Shown here: positions 26,176 through 35,469 of the stretch, in pieces
How the letters are laid out: each line of letters starts with the position of its first letter
Position numbering within the stretch: the stretch's first letter is position 1
From: RFSX01 sp965230215
GTDB taxonomy: Bacteria > Bacteroidota > Bacteroidia > Chitinophagales > Saprospiraceae
Reading direction: 5' to 3'
Length of the DNA stretch: 64,000 bases
NCBI GenBank assembly: GCA_965230215.1
Contig: CBDDKN010000001.1
Location: 2,373,620-2,437,619, forward strand
Program-made: the position numbers and the translations under genes
The notes under the pieces: generated by a model
Database searches by the model: none
The model's input: only the letters and a program-made list of their open reading frames with translations
Told to the model about the DNA's origin: nothing

Positions 26176-26628
26176 ATGCATCCGATTGATATCAAGATAC
26201 TTGAAATGCTTCAAGAGAACTCTGAGAGAACCGCCAAAGAAATGGCCTCAGAACTATCGCTGACAACGACTCCTGTTTATGAAAGAATCAAGAAGCTAGA
26301 GAAAGCAGGTTATATTAAAAAGTATGTTGCTCTGCTCGATACTGATCTGTTGAATAAAAACATTATCGTCTTTATGAATATAACTATCAAGGATCATCAC
26401 AAAGAAGCACGTGATAGTTTCGTCAAGAGCATGGAGTCTTTGCAAGAAGTAAATGAGTTTTACCATACTTCGGGGAGCTTTGATTTTCTCGCTAAAGTTA
26501 GGTTTGGTAACATCAAAGAATACAGGGATTTTTTGGTTAATCAGGTTGCTGCCATAAGAAACATCAGTGATATTGACAGTCAGATTGTCTTGGAAGAAAT
26601 AAAATACTCTACTAAGATTTCTATTTAA
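26176..26628 (+). CDS. Lrp/AsnC family transcriptional regulator
   Basis: 150 residues from ATG 26176 (a TTG directly before it is also open). N-terminal winged helix-turn-helix (MHPIDIKILEMLQENSERTA, then LSLTTTPVYERIKKLEKAGYIKKY) and C-terminal RAM ligand-binding domain (about 65-150, with VNEFYHTSGSFDFLAKVRF). Lrp-type proteins form octamers and respond to amino acids. It is the last gene of the CDO side of the cluster, so cysteine, cysteine sulfinate or taurine are likely effectors; this is inferred from position. Inverted repeats occur in its own promoter and in the divergent CDO/decarboxylase promoter. Confidence 0.92.
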   Translation: MHPIDIKILEMLQENSERTAKEMASELSLTTTPVYERIKKLEKAGYIKKYVALLDTDLLNKNIIVFMNITIKDHHKEARDSFVKSMESLQEVNEFYHTSGSFDFLAKVRFGNIKEYRDFLVNQVAAIRNISDIDSQIVLEEIKYSTKISI

Positions 26629-26933
26629 TACTGGAAAAGCAGGCTTGTTCATCGATCACAAATTAGATTGCATACCAACAATCCCAGTCTAATATTCCTA
26701 CATCTGTATATAAATTTGAAAAATGCCCTTTACGAATAGGGTTAGCATAATATTTCAATAGTCAATAAGCAGAAAAGCAATCATTTTCAATATTATTTGC
26801 TGCATAAATAAAAGGTGAAAGTCAGCTCGCAACTGTACGCAGCAAGCGTTCTTTTTTACTTTAATATCATTGTGTCGGTAAATCTTTCCATATTTTTAGA
26901 CGCTTGTAATTATCACACCACAAAACAATTGCT
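26629..26933. other. Intergenic region, no feature recognised
   Basis: 305 AT-rich bases between the Lrp gene and the metalloprotease. It must contain the metalloprotease promoter. I see no convincing hairpin, repeat, RNA gene or conserved box. Confidence 0.4.
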
Positions 26934-29570
26934 ATGAAATCAAATCAATTTGCAATCATTACCAAACTTTCATTCCTCATTTGCATGCTTGCTCTGGCCA
27001 CACCCAATTCCATTGGGGCACAATCTAAAGCCGACAAAAAAGTAGAAGAAAAAGCCACAGAAGTAGACAGCACAGCAGCCAAAAAGGACTCCTCAAAAAT
27101 GCTGTCCCATGTGGTTAAGAAGTGTAAGAAGTTTGAAGGTCTCTTCAATATGTACCAGGATACCACCGAAGGAAAAGCCTATATCGAAATCAGTGCTGAC
27201 AAGATTGGCAAAGAATTTATTCACTTTTTCCATGCCGAAAATGGTTCCGCTGAATCGGGCTGGGTGAAGGGTACCTACGGATGGGAATCCATATTAAAAG
27301 TGGAAAAGTATTTTGATCGGATCGAATTCGTCGGACAAAATCCACACTATTACTATGACCCTGAAAGCCCACTGAGCAAAACTGCCAATGCAGATATCAA
27401 CAATCCTATTGTCTTCATGTCTAAAATCATTGCCACTTCTGATAAGAAGGACACCTTCCTGATCGAAGCCAATGAATTATTCTTGACGGAAGCATTGACA
27501 CAATTGAAGTATTTGCCTCCACCGGGAATGAAAATGATGAACCCATTCAATATTGGTAACCTTAGCAAAAGCAAAACCAAGTATAGCTCAATCAGAAGCT
27601 ATCCCAATAATGTAAGAGTGGTTGTAGACTATACTTTCGAAAATCCATATCCGACCAATTTTGGTTCGTCTGTTACAACAGATCCCAGATATACCAGTAT
27701 TCAACTGCAGCACAACCTCATTGAAATGCCAGTGAATAACTACAAACCGAGATTCGAAGATCCACGAATTGGCTACTTTTCAACAGAGGTTACAGATCAA
27801 ACTTCCAAAAGCGTAACGCCATACAGAGATCTTATTCACAGATGGCATCTTGAGAAAAAAGATCCCAATGCAGAAATATCTGAACCTGTGGAACCTATCG
27901 TCTACTGGATGGAGAACACGACGCCTACCGAGTTGAGACCAGTAATCAAAAAAGCTGTTGAATCATGGAACATCGCTTTCGAGAAGGCTGGTTTCAAAAA
28001 CGCTGTAGTTGTCAAACAGCAACCTGACAATGCAGATTGGGATGCTGGTGATATCAGATATAATGTGCTTCGCTGGACATCTGCCCCAATGGTAGGATCT
28101 GCCTGGGGCCCTAGCTTCGTCAATCCTAGAACAGGACAGATCTTGGGCTCTGACATCATGCTTGATTATGTCTTTGTAAAAGGTCTGCAAACAATGGACA
28201 AGCTTTTTGGTGTGGATGGTAAGACCATGGACCAAATGATGTTTGAGCATGAAGAATATTTCAAAAACAATGCGCCTCACGTTCATTCATATGCCTGTAC
28301 GACAGCTCATCATAAGAAGTCAGAATATACATTCGGAAAGATTGTGGGTAATACACTCGGTTACACTGAAGAAGAGTTGAAAACGATCGAAGATGAAATG
28401 ATAACCGAATTGCTTCTTCATGAAGTGGGTCATACTCTTGGACTTAACCACAACTTTAAATCAAGTCAATTGAGAAGTCCTGAAGAAATGAACGACAAAG
28501 AATTAACGAGCAAGCATGGATTGACCGGTAGCGTTATGGACTATAATCCATTCAACCTCGCTTTGACCAGAGAAGAGCAGGGACAATTCCAGGCTACTGT
28601 TCCAGGCCCATACGATCTTTGGGCTATCGAATTCGGATACACGCCAGATGAAGCTACAGAAGAAGAGACCAACGCCAAACTTCAAAAAATCCTGGCCAGA
28701 TCAGGAGAGCGTGAATTGGTATTCGGTAACGATGCGGATGCCATGGGATCGCCGGGTATGGGTATCGACCCTACCATTATAAGATGGGATATGAGTAGCG
28801 ATGTTATCGCTTACGGAGAGAACCGCATCAAGTTGTGTGAGAAGACCATGAAGACATTGAAAGACCAACTGAGTAAAGATGGAGAATCATATCAGCAGTT
28901 GCTCGTTGGATACAATGTGGTCATGTCAAACTACTTCAGCGCGCTCAGCATGATGAAACAATATATTGGAGGTGTAAAGATCGATCGTGCCATGGTGGGA
29001 CAGGAAAATGGCGGAAAGCCATTCACACCTATCGCTTATAGTGAACAAAAAAGAGCTATGGATGCTTTGATCAAATATGGTTTCAGTCCAGATGCCTTCA
29101 TGGTTACCAATGATCTATACGCCTATCTGCAAATCCAAAGAAGAGGATTCAATTTCTTCGGCATGAATGAAGATCCAAAAATTCATGACAGAATAGCAAG
29201 TTATCATAGAAGTCTGCTCAGCCATATGATGCATCCAACTGTGCTCAAGAGAATGTCTGATACGAGATATTATGGCAATATCTATACAGTCAACAGCATG
29301 ATGTCTGATCTGACGAATGGCATTTATTCTGCAGACCTTAAAGGCAGTGTAAATACAGTCAGACAAAATCTTCAACACATATATCTTGATGGATTACTTG
29401 CAGGCATGAAAAGCTCGAGATATGATAATATCTCCAAGTCTTCGATGTTAAGTGAGATTATGAAGATCAGAGAAATGATGAAGTCCAATAAAGGCAAGGA
29501 TGAAGAAACTAAAGCACACAGGAAGCACATCGCTTTCAAAATTGATCAGGCTTTGGATCTTGATGATTAA
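26934..29570 (+). CDS. Secreted zinc metalloprotease (DUF5117/DUF5118 type)
   Basis: 878 residues. Signal peptide (hydrophobic FLICMLALATPNSIGAQ), then a Lys/Glu/Asp-rich linker at 35-65. The N-terminal half is the DUF5118/DUF5117-like region found with this peptidase type in Bacteroidota. The zinc motif HEVGHTLGLNHN lies near residue 500, with the downstream Met-turn-like SVMDYNPFN about 30 residues later, as in metzincins. The C-terminal third is a helical region of unknown role. Length fits the family. Likely periplasmic or outer-membrane associated. Stands alone, with an intrinsic terminator 20 bases after the stop. Confidence 0.88.
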   Translation: MKSNQFAIITKLSFLICMLALATPNSIGAQSKADKKVEEKATEVDSTAAKKDSSKMLSHVVKKCKKFEGLFNMYQDTTEGKAYIEISADKIGKEFIHFFHAENGSAESGWVKGTYGWESILKVEKYFDRIEFVGQNPHYYYDPESPLSKTANADINNPIVFMSKIIATSDKKDTFLIEANELFLTEALTQLKYLPPPGMKMMNPFNIGNLSKSKTKYSSIRSYPNNVRVVVDYTFENPYPTNFGSSVTTDPRYTSIQLQHNLIEMPVNNYKPRFEDPRIGYFSTEVTDQTSKSVTPYRDLIHRWHLEKKDPNAEISEPVEPIVYWMENTTPTELRPVIKKAVESWNIAFEKAGFKNAVVVKQQPDNADWDAGDIRYNVLRWTSAPMVGSAWGPSFVNPRTGQILGSDIMLDYVFVKGLQTMDKLFGVDGKTMDQMMFEHEEYFKNNAPHVHSYACTTAHHKKSEYTFGKIVGNTLGYTEEELKTIEDEMITELLLHEVGHTLGLNHNFKSSQLRSPEEMNDKELTSKHGLTGSVMDYNPFNLALTREEQGQFQATVPGPYDLWAIEFGYTPDEATEEETNAKLQKILARSGERELVFGNDADAMGSPGMGIDPTIIRWDMSSDVIAYGENRIKLCEKTMKTLKDQLSKDGESYQQLLVGYNVVMSNYFSALSMMKQYIGGVKIDRAMVGQENGGKPFTPIAYSEQKRAMDALIKYGFSPDAFMVTNDLYAYLQIQRRGFNFFGMNEDPKIHDRIASYHRSLLSHMMHPTVLKRMSDTRYYGNIYTVNSMMSDLTNGIYSADLKGSVNTVRQNLQHIYLDGLLAGMKSSRYDNISKSSMLSEIMKIREMMKSNKGKDEETKAHRKHIAFKIDQALDLDD

Positions 29571-29589
29571 AGAAAATAACTTCAAAATA

Positions 29590-29624
29590 AAAACCCTGAT
29601 GCTCTTTGAGATCAGGGTTTTTTG
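29590..29624 (+). terminator. Terminator after metalloprotease gene
   Basis: AAACCCTGAT and ATCAGGGTTT around GCTCTTTGAG, then TTTTT. Identical over 32 bases to the terminator after tRNA-Gln, including the loop. Confidence 0.88.
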
Positions 29625-29642
29625 TTGCTTCTAATATTATGG

Positions 29643-30752
29643 CTATTCAAAATATTCAGACCACAGAATCTTTCGGCCTTCTTCAGCAGATATCTTAGCC
29701 AGCTCAAGTATTTGCATGGTGATGAGATTGTTTTCTAAGCCTGAGACATCGAACTGTGTAAGCTCATAGTCGTTCCTGATAACAGCGTGTAACAATGCAA
29801 AAGGGTCATTGACATGTTCAGGCAAGTTTTTCGCAATCTGTTTCCTTGAGCCTCTATCCTCATCCGTTTGAATAATCATATTCTGACCATCAAGATTATT
29901 CACATAACCGGTTTGCCCATATACTACCATATCCTTTCTATTGTGCGACCAATTCCATGAGGCTTTTATAATCACATTAGAAGCATTGTACTCCAGTAGT
30001 ATAATGGCCTCATCTTCCACTTTGGGATACAGCTCTGGCTTGAGTTGCTGCGTGAGACATAACACAGAGCGTGGTTTTTCACCCTTGAGAAACCAAGTAC
30101 TTAGATTGGCCCCGTAACAACCAAAATCTGTAAGGGCCCCTCCCCCATTTAATTCGGGATCTGTCAACCACTCCAGAAATTCAGGATTGCAGCCAATTTC
30201 TATCGGCCCTGGGTGACCAGTGTTAAATTCTATACGCTTTATACTTCCTATCGAGTCCTGCTGGTGGATCAATTCATAAGCATCATAATTTGAACAGTAC
30301 CATGATGTCTCATAATTGGTCAGAAGTTTGATATCATGCTGACGGGCCAGCGCGGCCATCTTCTTTGCGTGATCATAATTTACAGCTAAAGGCTTCTCCA
30401 CCATGACATGGATACCTCTTGGCGCACAATATTCCACCACCTGTAGATGATCTATGATCATGTTGAATGCCGTGACAGCTTCGGGTTTTGTGTTCTCAAC
30501 CATTTCTTCTATAGAATCATACACTATATCCATAGAGTAACCATGCATTTCAGAATACTGTTGTGCCAGATCCCTGTTTGGTTCTACGATGCCGACGATT
30601 ACTATATCACCCCTATCTTCCCTTCCCAGTATCCAATGCACATGCGTATGCACCAAACCTACAACACCGACTCTGACCGGTTTTTGAGCAGACATACTTT
30701 GGAATAGGACCATAAAAAAGCAAGTTGAAATGAAGGACTTTAAAAATTTCAT
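29643..30752 (-). CDS. Exported Gfo/Idh/MocA family oxidoreductase
   Basis: 369 residues from the ATG giving MKFLKSFISTCFFMVLFQSM, a Sec-type signal peptide ending SAQ; the frame is open 22 codons further but that start is unlikely. The Rossmann start is VRVGVVGLVHTHVHWILG, with HTHVH in place of the usual Gly-rich loop end. The family EKPLAVNYDHAKKMA motif (Lys-Pro) is intact, and GGGALTDFGCYGANLSTW fits the C-terminal catalytic region. These enzymes oxidise or reduce sugar-like substrates with NAD(P). A signal peptide means it works outside the cytoplasm, where the tightly bound cofactor must be carried along. Substrate unknown. No twin-arginine motif is seen. Confidence 0.87.
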   Translation of the reverse strand: MKFLKSFISTCFFMVLFQSMSAQKPVRVGVVGLVHTHVHWILGREDRGDIVIVGIVEPNRDLAQQYSEMHGYSMDIVYDSIEEMVENTKPEAVTAFNMIIDHLQVVEYCAPRGIHVMVEKPLAVNYDHAKKMAALARQHDIKLLTNYETSWYCSNYDAYELIHQQDSIGSIKRIEFNTGHPGPIEIGCNPEFLEWLTDPELNGGGALTDFGCYGANLSTWFLKGEKPRSVLCLTQQLKPELYPKVEDEAIILLEYNASNVIIKASWNWSHNRKDMVVYGQTGYVNNLDGQNMIIQTDEDRGSRKQIAKNLPEHVNDPFALLHAVIRNDYELTQFDVSGLENNLITMQILELAKISAEEGRKILWSEYFE

Positions 30753-30996
30753 TTTGGAATAGATTAAGTCAAAGAGTTGGTTCAGTTGAATAATCAATTG
30801 AATCCAGATCAGCAGCAATTTAAGAATTATGGACCAATCCTTTTGACCGGTTGGACAGGATACAGCCCATTCCTGAAGTGCTAAAATCTCAATTTAATTG
30901 ATAAGACATAATGTCCCCGTGAACACTAATCACTGATTATTAGGCTTTTAGATGCGGGTTTTGGAGTTGGCAAGCATCATAGTTAATAAAAAAGCT

Positions 30997-32541
30997 ATGA
31001 GAACTTCTACCAACAATTTACAATTTCCCAATTATCATCGAATCCTAAACAAAAATCTATTACAATTTGCATTCTGTCTCTTCTTGTTGGTTTTCACTTC
31101 AGTACCAAGCTTTGCTCAACATTTTACAGAAGCCGAGATAAGGTCAAACAAAAGAATCAAACTGCATGAATGTGACAGTCGTGAATTGCTTCAAAATGTC
31201 ATGTACCTCAACCAAAAAGATTTCCAACATAAGTCCAACCCGACATATGTTCATGACAGCACCATATTATTCTCTTTCATTAGCCCTCAAAGGAATTTTG
31301 TTCCCTACTTAAAGTTCGACCACCTGTATGAAGGAATTAAGGAAATAAATATCATCTCATATTTTCCTCCAGATATTGGTGATTGGGTGGAAAATAGTTA
31401 TGAAGTATTTCACTACAATGAAAAAGGTCAATTGACGGAATATTCAGAGGTTTGGATTAATGGTGATTATACCGGTTTCCCTGAAGAGGATCTAATCGAA
31501 AAATCATTTTACCATTATGACGAAGAAGGAAGATTGATTGAATATGAAAACCAGAACTCATATGACCTTGATGTCAATAGGTTTGGTGAACGTTCAGTTT
31601 TTGAATACGATAATAATGGCTTATTGGTGAAGGTCTACACTTATGATCGTAAGCTTTCTGAAGAAGCCGACATTGAACCATATTATCAGTATTTCTACAG
31701 ATACGATATAGTAGATAGTCAGAATATCGAATCAGCTATTCTGATAAACTCAACAAGGTATACTTATCAATCCCCTCAAAGTAACCCTGAGTGGGTCCTG
31801 AGTGATAGCTCGGATATCTTCCGCAACAATCTGCTTAAGATAGATTCAATAAATAAATATCGAAAAGGGACTACTAGTCCAAGTATCATTTATGGGCAGA
31901 ATCAGAGAATATATAATAACGATAATCAGGTAAGACATGAGCATATTAACAGACACTGGGACCCAACTGATAATTCATGGAATTCTATTCAAATCAGAAG
32001 CTTTAATTATACCGCAGCTGATGAAATAGGTATGATCACATCTTATGATAGCATTCCAGAGACCCAAGAAAAGATATTGGATTATACGACATCCTATGAA
32101 TATGATGAGACGGTCACTTCTGAAGATATTAAAAGACATAGATCACTGGGCATACCCGGATTTTCAGGTTTCGTAGAAAGTCATCCCAAACATATGTTAT
32201 TGGAATTAAAGGATCTTTTCACTTTTAATTACGAGCCGGCTGGAACCATGTGGCGCTATTATTATTCCAAAAATGAAGTGCCCACTTCAACCAATCAGAT
32301 CAATAGAAGTAAAGAACTAAGTGCATACCCCGTGCCTAGCCGGGATAAAATCACCATCAATATTGAAGACATAAAAGGAGATGTGGTCTTAAGCGTATAC
32401 ACCCTTTCCGGACAAAAACTGATACATACCAATTATACAACAGGGAGCCAACTAGATATATCACATCTGGATTCCGGTTTGTATATATGCAGTATAATTA
32501 ATAGAGGAAACCTGATGCAAACAAGATTTATTAAGCATTGA
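30997..32541 (+). CDS. T9SS-secreted protein with YD-like repeats
   Basis: 514 residues from ATG 30997 (another ATG at 30952 would add 15 residues). The hydrophobic signal segment lies around 24-44 (LQFAFCLFLLVFTSVPSFAQ). The middle contains several short YD/RHS-like strands (FHYNEKGQLTEYSE, FYHYDEEGRLIEYENQ, FEYDNNGLLVKVY, FYRYD). The last 75 residues are a type A T9SS sorting domain (AYPVPSRDKITINIEDIKGD ... VYTLSGQKLI ... LDSGLYICSI ... TRFIKH). It is therefore expected to reach the cell surface or medium. Function unknown. An intrinsic terminator follows. Confidence 0.85.
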   Translation: MRTSTNNLQFPNYHRILNKNLLQFAFCLFLLVFTSVPSFAQHFTEAEIRSNKRIKLHECDSRELLQNVMYLNQKDFQHKSNPTYVHDSTILFSFISPQRNFVPYLKFDHLYEGIKEINIISYFPPDIGDWVENSYEVFHYNEKGQLTEYSEVWINGDYTGFPEEDLIEKSFYHYDEEGRLIEYENQNSYDLDVNRFGERSVFEYDNNGLLVKVYTYDRKLSEEADIEPYYQYFYRYDIVDSQNIESAILINSTRYTYQSPQSNPEWVLSDSSDIFRNNLLKIDSINKYRKGTTSPSIIYGQNQRIYNNDNQVRHEHINRHWDPTDNSWNSIQIRSFNYTAADEIGMITSYDSIPETQEKILDYTTSYEYDETVTSEDIKRHRSLGIPGFSGFVESHPKHMLLELKDLFTFNYEPAGTMWRYYYSKNEVPTSTNQINRSKELSAYPVPSRDKITINIEDIKGDVVLSVYTLSGQKLIHTNYTTGSQLDISHLDSGLYICSIINRGNLMQTRFIKH

Positions 32542-32544
32542 GTA

Positions 32545-32586
32545 TGAGGCTCTGAAGTTGAGACTCCTTCAGGGCTCATTTTTTTA
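32545..32586 (+). terminator. Terminator after T9SS protein gene
   Basis: Stem TGAG..CTGAAG with CTTCAG..CTCA (32545-32578), a small internal bulge, then seven T. Confidence 0.7.
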
Positions 32587-32675
32587 ACATAACTGTTAAA
32601 GAATATGCAATTATGGAAATGTGCTTCATTTCTCAAATGAAAGCCATATCTTAAGATTCCTAAATCACAAAATAC

Positions 32676-33170
32676 ATGAAATTCTTTATCAGCTTTCTTA
32701 GCCTCTTTGCTCTTATTTCAATTCTTTCCTGTGGTGATGCTTGCGACGATATTGATTGCGGGCCTAACGGTACTTGTGATGAAGGTGCTTGCAAATGCTT
32801 TGAAGGATATGAAGGAGAGTTTTGTGAATTAGAGTTGCGAGAAAGATTTGTCGGTACATGGACAGATACTTCACCAGATTGTGATAATACGGATCAGGAA
32901 CAATTTAGCTATATGATTACAAAAGGAGATGATCTATATCGCCTAATCATGGTGGAAGAAAGCAGTCCCGAAGTCCCCATCAAACTGACTATCGGACCCC
33001 GTATAGATGATAACATTGCGATTCATCCTCAGGATTATATCGGACCAATCGAGATATTTAACATCAGTGGATACGGTCGTTTTGAAAATGATCAGATCGT
33101 TATTGAGATCGATAGGCTATCAACACATTATCCAAATTGGACTTGCAATCTTGTACTCAGCAGAATTTGA
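32676..33170 (+). CDS. Lipoprotein with EGF-like domain
   Basis: 164 residues. Lipoprotein signal MKFFISFLSLFALISILSCG with the lipobox Cys at 19. A single EGF-like Cys pattern follows (CDDIDCGPNGTCDEGACKCFEGYEGEFCE is interrupted here only for length; positions about 23-51). The C-terminal 110 residues look like a small beta-barrel (lipocalin-like) domain beginning RFVGTWTDTSPDC. Such EGF-lipoproteins are common in Saprospiria and have no known role. Anchored in the outer or inner membrane facing the periplasm or surface. Confidence 0.82.
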   Translation: MKFFISFLSLFALISILSCGDACDDIDCGPNGTCDEGACKCFEGYEGEFCELELRERFVGTWTDTSPDCDNTDQEQFSYMITKGDDLYRLIMVEESSPEVPIKLTIGPRIDDNIAIHPQDYIGPIEIFNISGYGRFENDQIVIEIDRLSTHYPNWTCNLVLSRI

Positions 33171-33274
33171 CAGTTCATATAGACAAGCTATCTATCAGTA
33201 ATTGAAAAGCTTTAAGACGCCGCTTATATCATAATACTTCATAAATCATAAGCGATTTTTCCTAAATTGGGAAT

Positions 33275-35212
33275 GTGAAATTCCGCTTCAATTTAGCTTT
33301 CCTCATGAGCTTCTTGTTCATAAGTTCATTCTCCGTGGCTCAGACGGCGATGGTTGATAGCCTCTATAATGCTATGAATAATACATCTGCAGAAGACTCA
33401 CTGCGATGTAATGCGCTTACTTTATATGCAACAAATCTGACTTACAATCATCCGGACAGCATGGAGCAGCTTGTATTGGAGGGATTGGACAACTACAGAA
33501 ATAAAGGACTCTATACTTGTGAATGCAGCCTCTATAATAACTTGGGCTTGATCGAGCATAATCGTGGAGACGGCCCCAAAGCCAGGTCCTACTTTGAAAA
33601 AGCATTTGAATTAACAAAGAAGCATGGCTTAAGGAAAGAAAGGTATACATACTACAACAATATAGGCATACTGGACCTCAATGATCTAGATTATGAGACA
33701 GCCATCAAAAACTTCAGAACCGCACTAAAAATTGCTTCCCAATTTGAAGAAATAAAAACACACAACACGCTACACAATATTGCGCTTTGTTACAACCGAA
33801 TTGACAATCCCGAAAAAGCCCTTGAGTATTATAAGCTGAGCCTCGATGAAAGAAAGCAATTAAAGGATACACTATCTATGCTTTATTCCTACATCAATAT
33901 CGGTGTGCTGTATATGAATCAGGAAGTATCTGACAGTGCTGTTATGTATTTCAAGCTAAGCAAGAACACAGCCAAAGATATTAATGACCTGCGTGTATTG
34001 GGTTTTGCAGAAATCAATCTTTCCAATATATACCATGGGGAAGAAATGTATGATGAAGGGATTGAAGCTGCAAAAGCTGCCCAGGAAGCTTTCAGGTTAT
34101 CGAACAACTCCAACATGGAGCAAATGGGTTACCTGGCCGAGTCAAGGTTACATATCGCCAAAGAAGACTATGCGCAGGGACTGAAATTGGCCAGGATGTT
34201 CAAAGACACTTCTCTGGTACCTGACAATATTCACTATCTGGGGCGATATTATGACCGCATGTATGATGCACACAAGGGTTTGAATAATTATGATTCCGCA
34301 TTGGTCTATCTGGAGCTCATGCACGAACATGAAGCCAGTACAAATAAAGCAGGAGCAGCCCAGGAGTTGGAAAACTTTGAAGCTGAAAAAAGAGCACTGC
34401 AAGATAGTCTGGCAGCTGTTAATGAAAGAAAAGCACTTGAGGAAGCTCATCAACTTACAGTTAACAAGAAAAACAAACAGCGCAATATCCTCATCCTGGC
34501 TGGAATCCTTGTCTTTGGATTATCCGTATATCTGTTTAGAAGATGGAAAACAACCAGCAAAGAAAAAGAAGCATCAGATGAACTTCTTGACAACATACTC
34601 CCTTCTGAAATATCTGCTCAGATTAAAGCCAAGGGTACTGCAGATTCAAGGCATATAGAAAGTGCCTCGATATTGTTCACCGACTTCAAAGGCTTCACTT
34701 CACTATCTGAAAGTATAGACCCGGAGACATTGATTGACGATCTTAACACTTGCTTTTCAGAATTTGACAGAATCATAGAAAAGCATGGATTGGAAAAGAT
34801 CAAAACAATTGGTGATGCCTATATGGCGGCTGGTGGCATCAATTCTGATGCAGACGACCATCCCGAAAGGATGGTTATGGCGGCGCTTGAAATTCGAGAT
34901 TTCATCGAAGAGGGTAAAAACAAGAAACTGGCTGAAGGACTGCCGTACTTTGAAATTAGATTGGGCATTCATACAGGTGGTGTCGTTGCAGGAATAGTAG
35001 GTATTAAAAAATTACAATACGACCTTTGGGGTGACACTGTCAATACAGCCAGTAGAATGGAAAGCTCCAGCGAAGTTGGTAAGGTAAATATAAGTCAGGC
35101 TTGTTTTGAAAAAGTAAAAGACAATCCCCTGTTCACTTTTGAACATCGAGGCAAATTGGAAGCTAAAGGAAAAGGACAAATGGATATGTACTTTGTTGAA
35201 AAATCAGTTTAG
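33275..35212 (+). CDS. TPR-sensor adenylate cyclase (class III)
   Basis: 645 residues, start GTG 33275 (an overlapping ATG is followed by TGA). Signal peptide MKFRFNLAFLMSFLFISSFS, then periplasmic tetratricopeptide repeats (about 60-350), a coiled-coil stretch (355-400), one transmembrane helix (about 403-423, NILILAGILVFGLSVYLF), and a cytoplasmic class III cyclase domain (about 450-645). Metal-binding Asp residues are in ILFTDFKGFTS and IGDAYMAAGG; the Lys of EKIKTIGDAY and the YDLWGDTVNTASRME segment fit adenylate cyclase. The enzyme would make cAMP in response to a periplasmic protein signal. No receiver or partner gene is adjacent. Normal for TPR-cyclases of Bacteroidota. Confidence 0.9.
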   Translation: MKFRFNLAFLMSFLFISSFSVAQTAMVDSLYNAMNNTSAEDSLRCNALTLYATNLTYNHPDSMEQLVLEGLDNYRNKGLYTCECSLYNNLGLIEHNRGDGPKARSYFEKAFELTKKHGLRKERYTYYNNIGILDLNDLDYETAIKNFRTALKIASQFEEIKTHNTLHNIALCYNRIDNPEKALEYYKLSLDERKQLKDTLSMLYSYINIGVLYMNQEVSDSAVMYFKLSKNTAKDINDLRVLGFAEINLSNIYHGEEMYDEGIEAAKAAQEAFRLSNNSNMEQMGYLAESRLHIAKEDYAQGLKLARMFKDTSLVPDNIHYLGRYYDRMYDAHKGLNNYDSALVYLELMHEHEASTNKAGAAQELENFEAEKRALQDSLAAVNERKALEEAHQLTVNKKNKQRNILILAGILVFGLSVYLFRRWKTTSKEKEASDELLDNILPSEISAQIKAKGTADSRHIESASILFTDFKGFTSLSESIDPETLIDDLNTCFSEFDRIIEKHGLEKIKTIGDAYMAAGGINSDADDHPERMVMAALEIRDFIEEGKNKKLAEGLPYFEIRLGIHTGGVVAGIVGIKKLQYDLWGDTVNTASRMESSSEVGKVNISQACFEKVKDNPLFTFEHRGKLEAKGKGQMDMYFVEKSV

Positions 35213-35469
35213 CTTATTCCACCTCCAAAGAATATTCACAACCCATACTTCAAAATAAACCTTCTGAATCTCCTGATTCGGCGCTTCCAACTCTTAATTT
35301 TAGCTATACTAAAAATATAAAAGGAAAATATTTGCGTCTTATAATATTGATTATCAGACACTTAATTGCTTTTACAAAAAATAATTGACTTTTCACCAAC
35401 CCTTCCTTTCAAGCACCCGATATATATAGTGAGCGCTCAAATATTATTTAATCACTTAAAATATTTGAA
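35213..35469. other. Intergenic region, no feature recognised
   Basis: 257 AT-rich bases. Only a tiny dyad GAATC-tcct-GATTC is visible near 35266-35279. It must hold the promoter for the lipoprotein-sigma-anti-sigma set. Confidence 0.35.
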
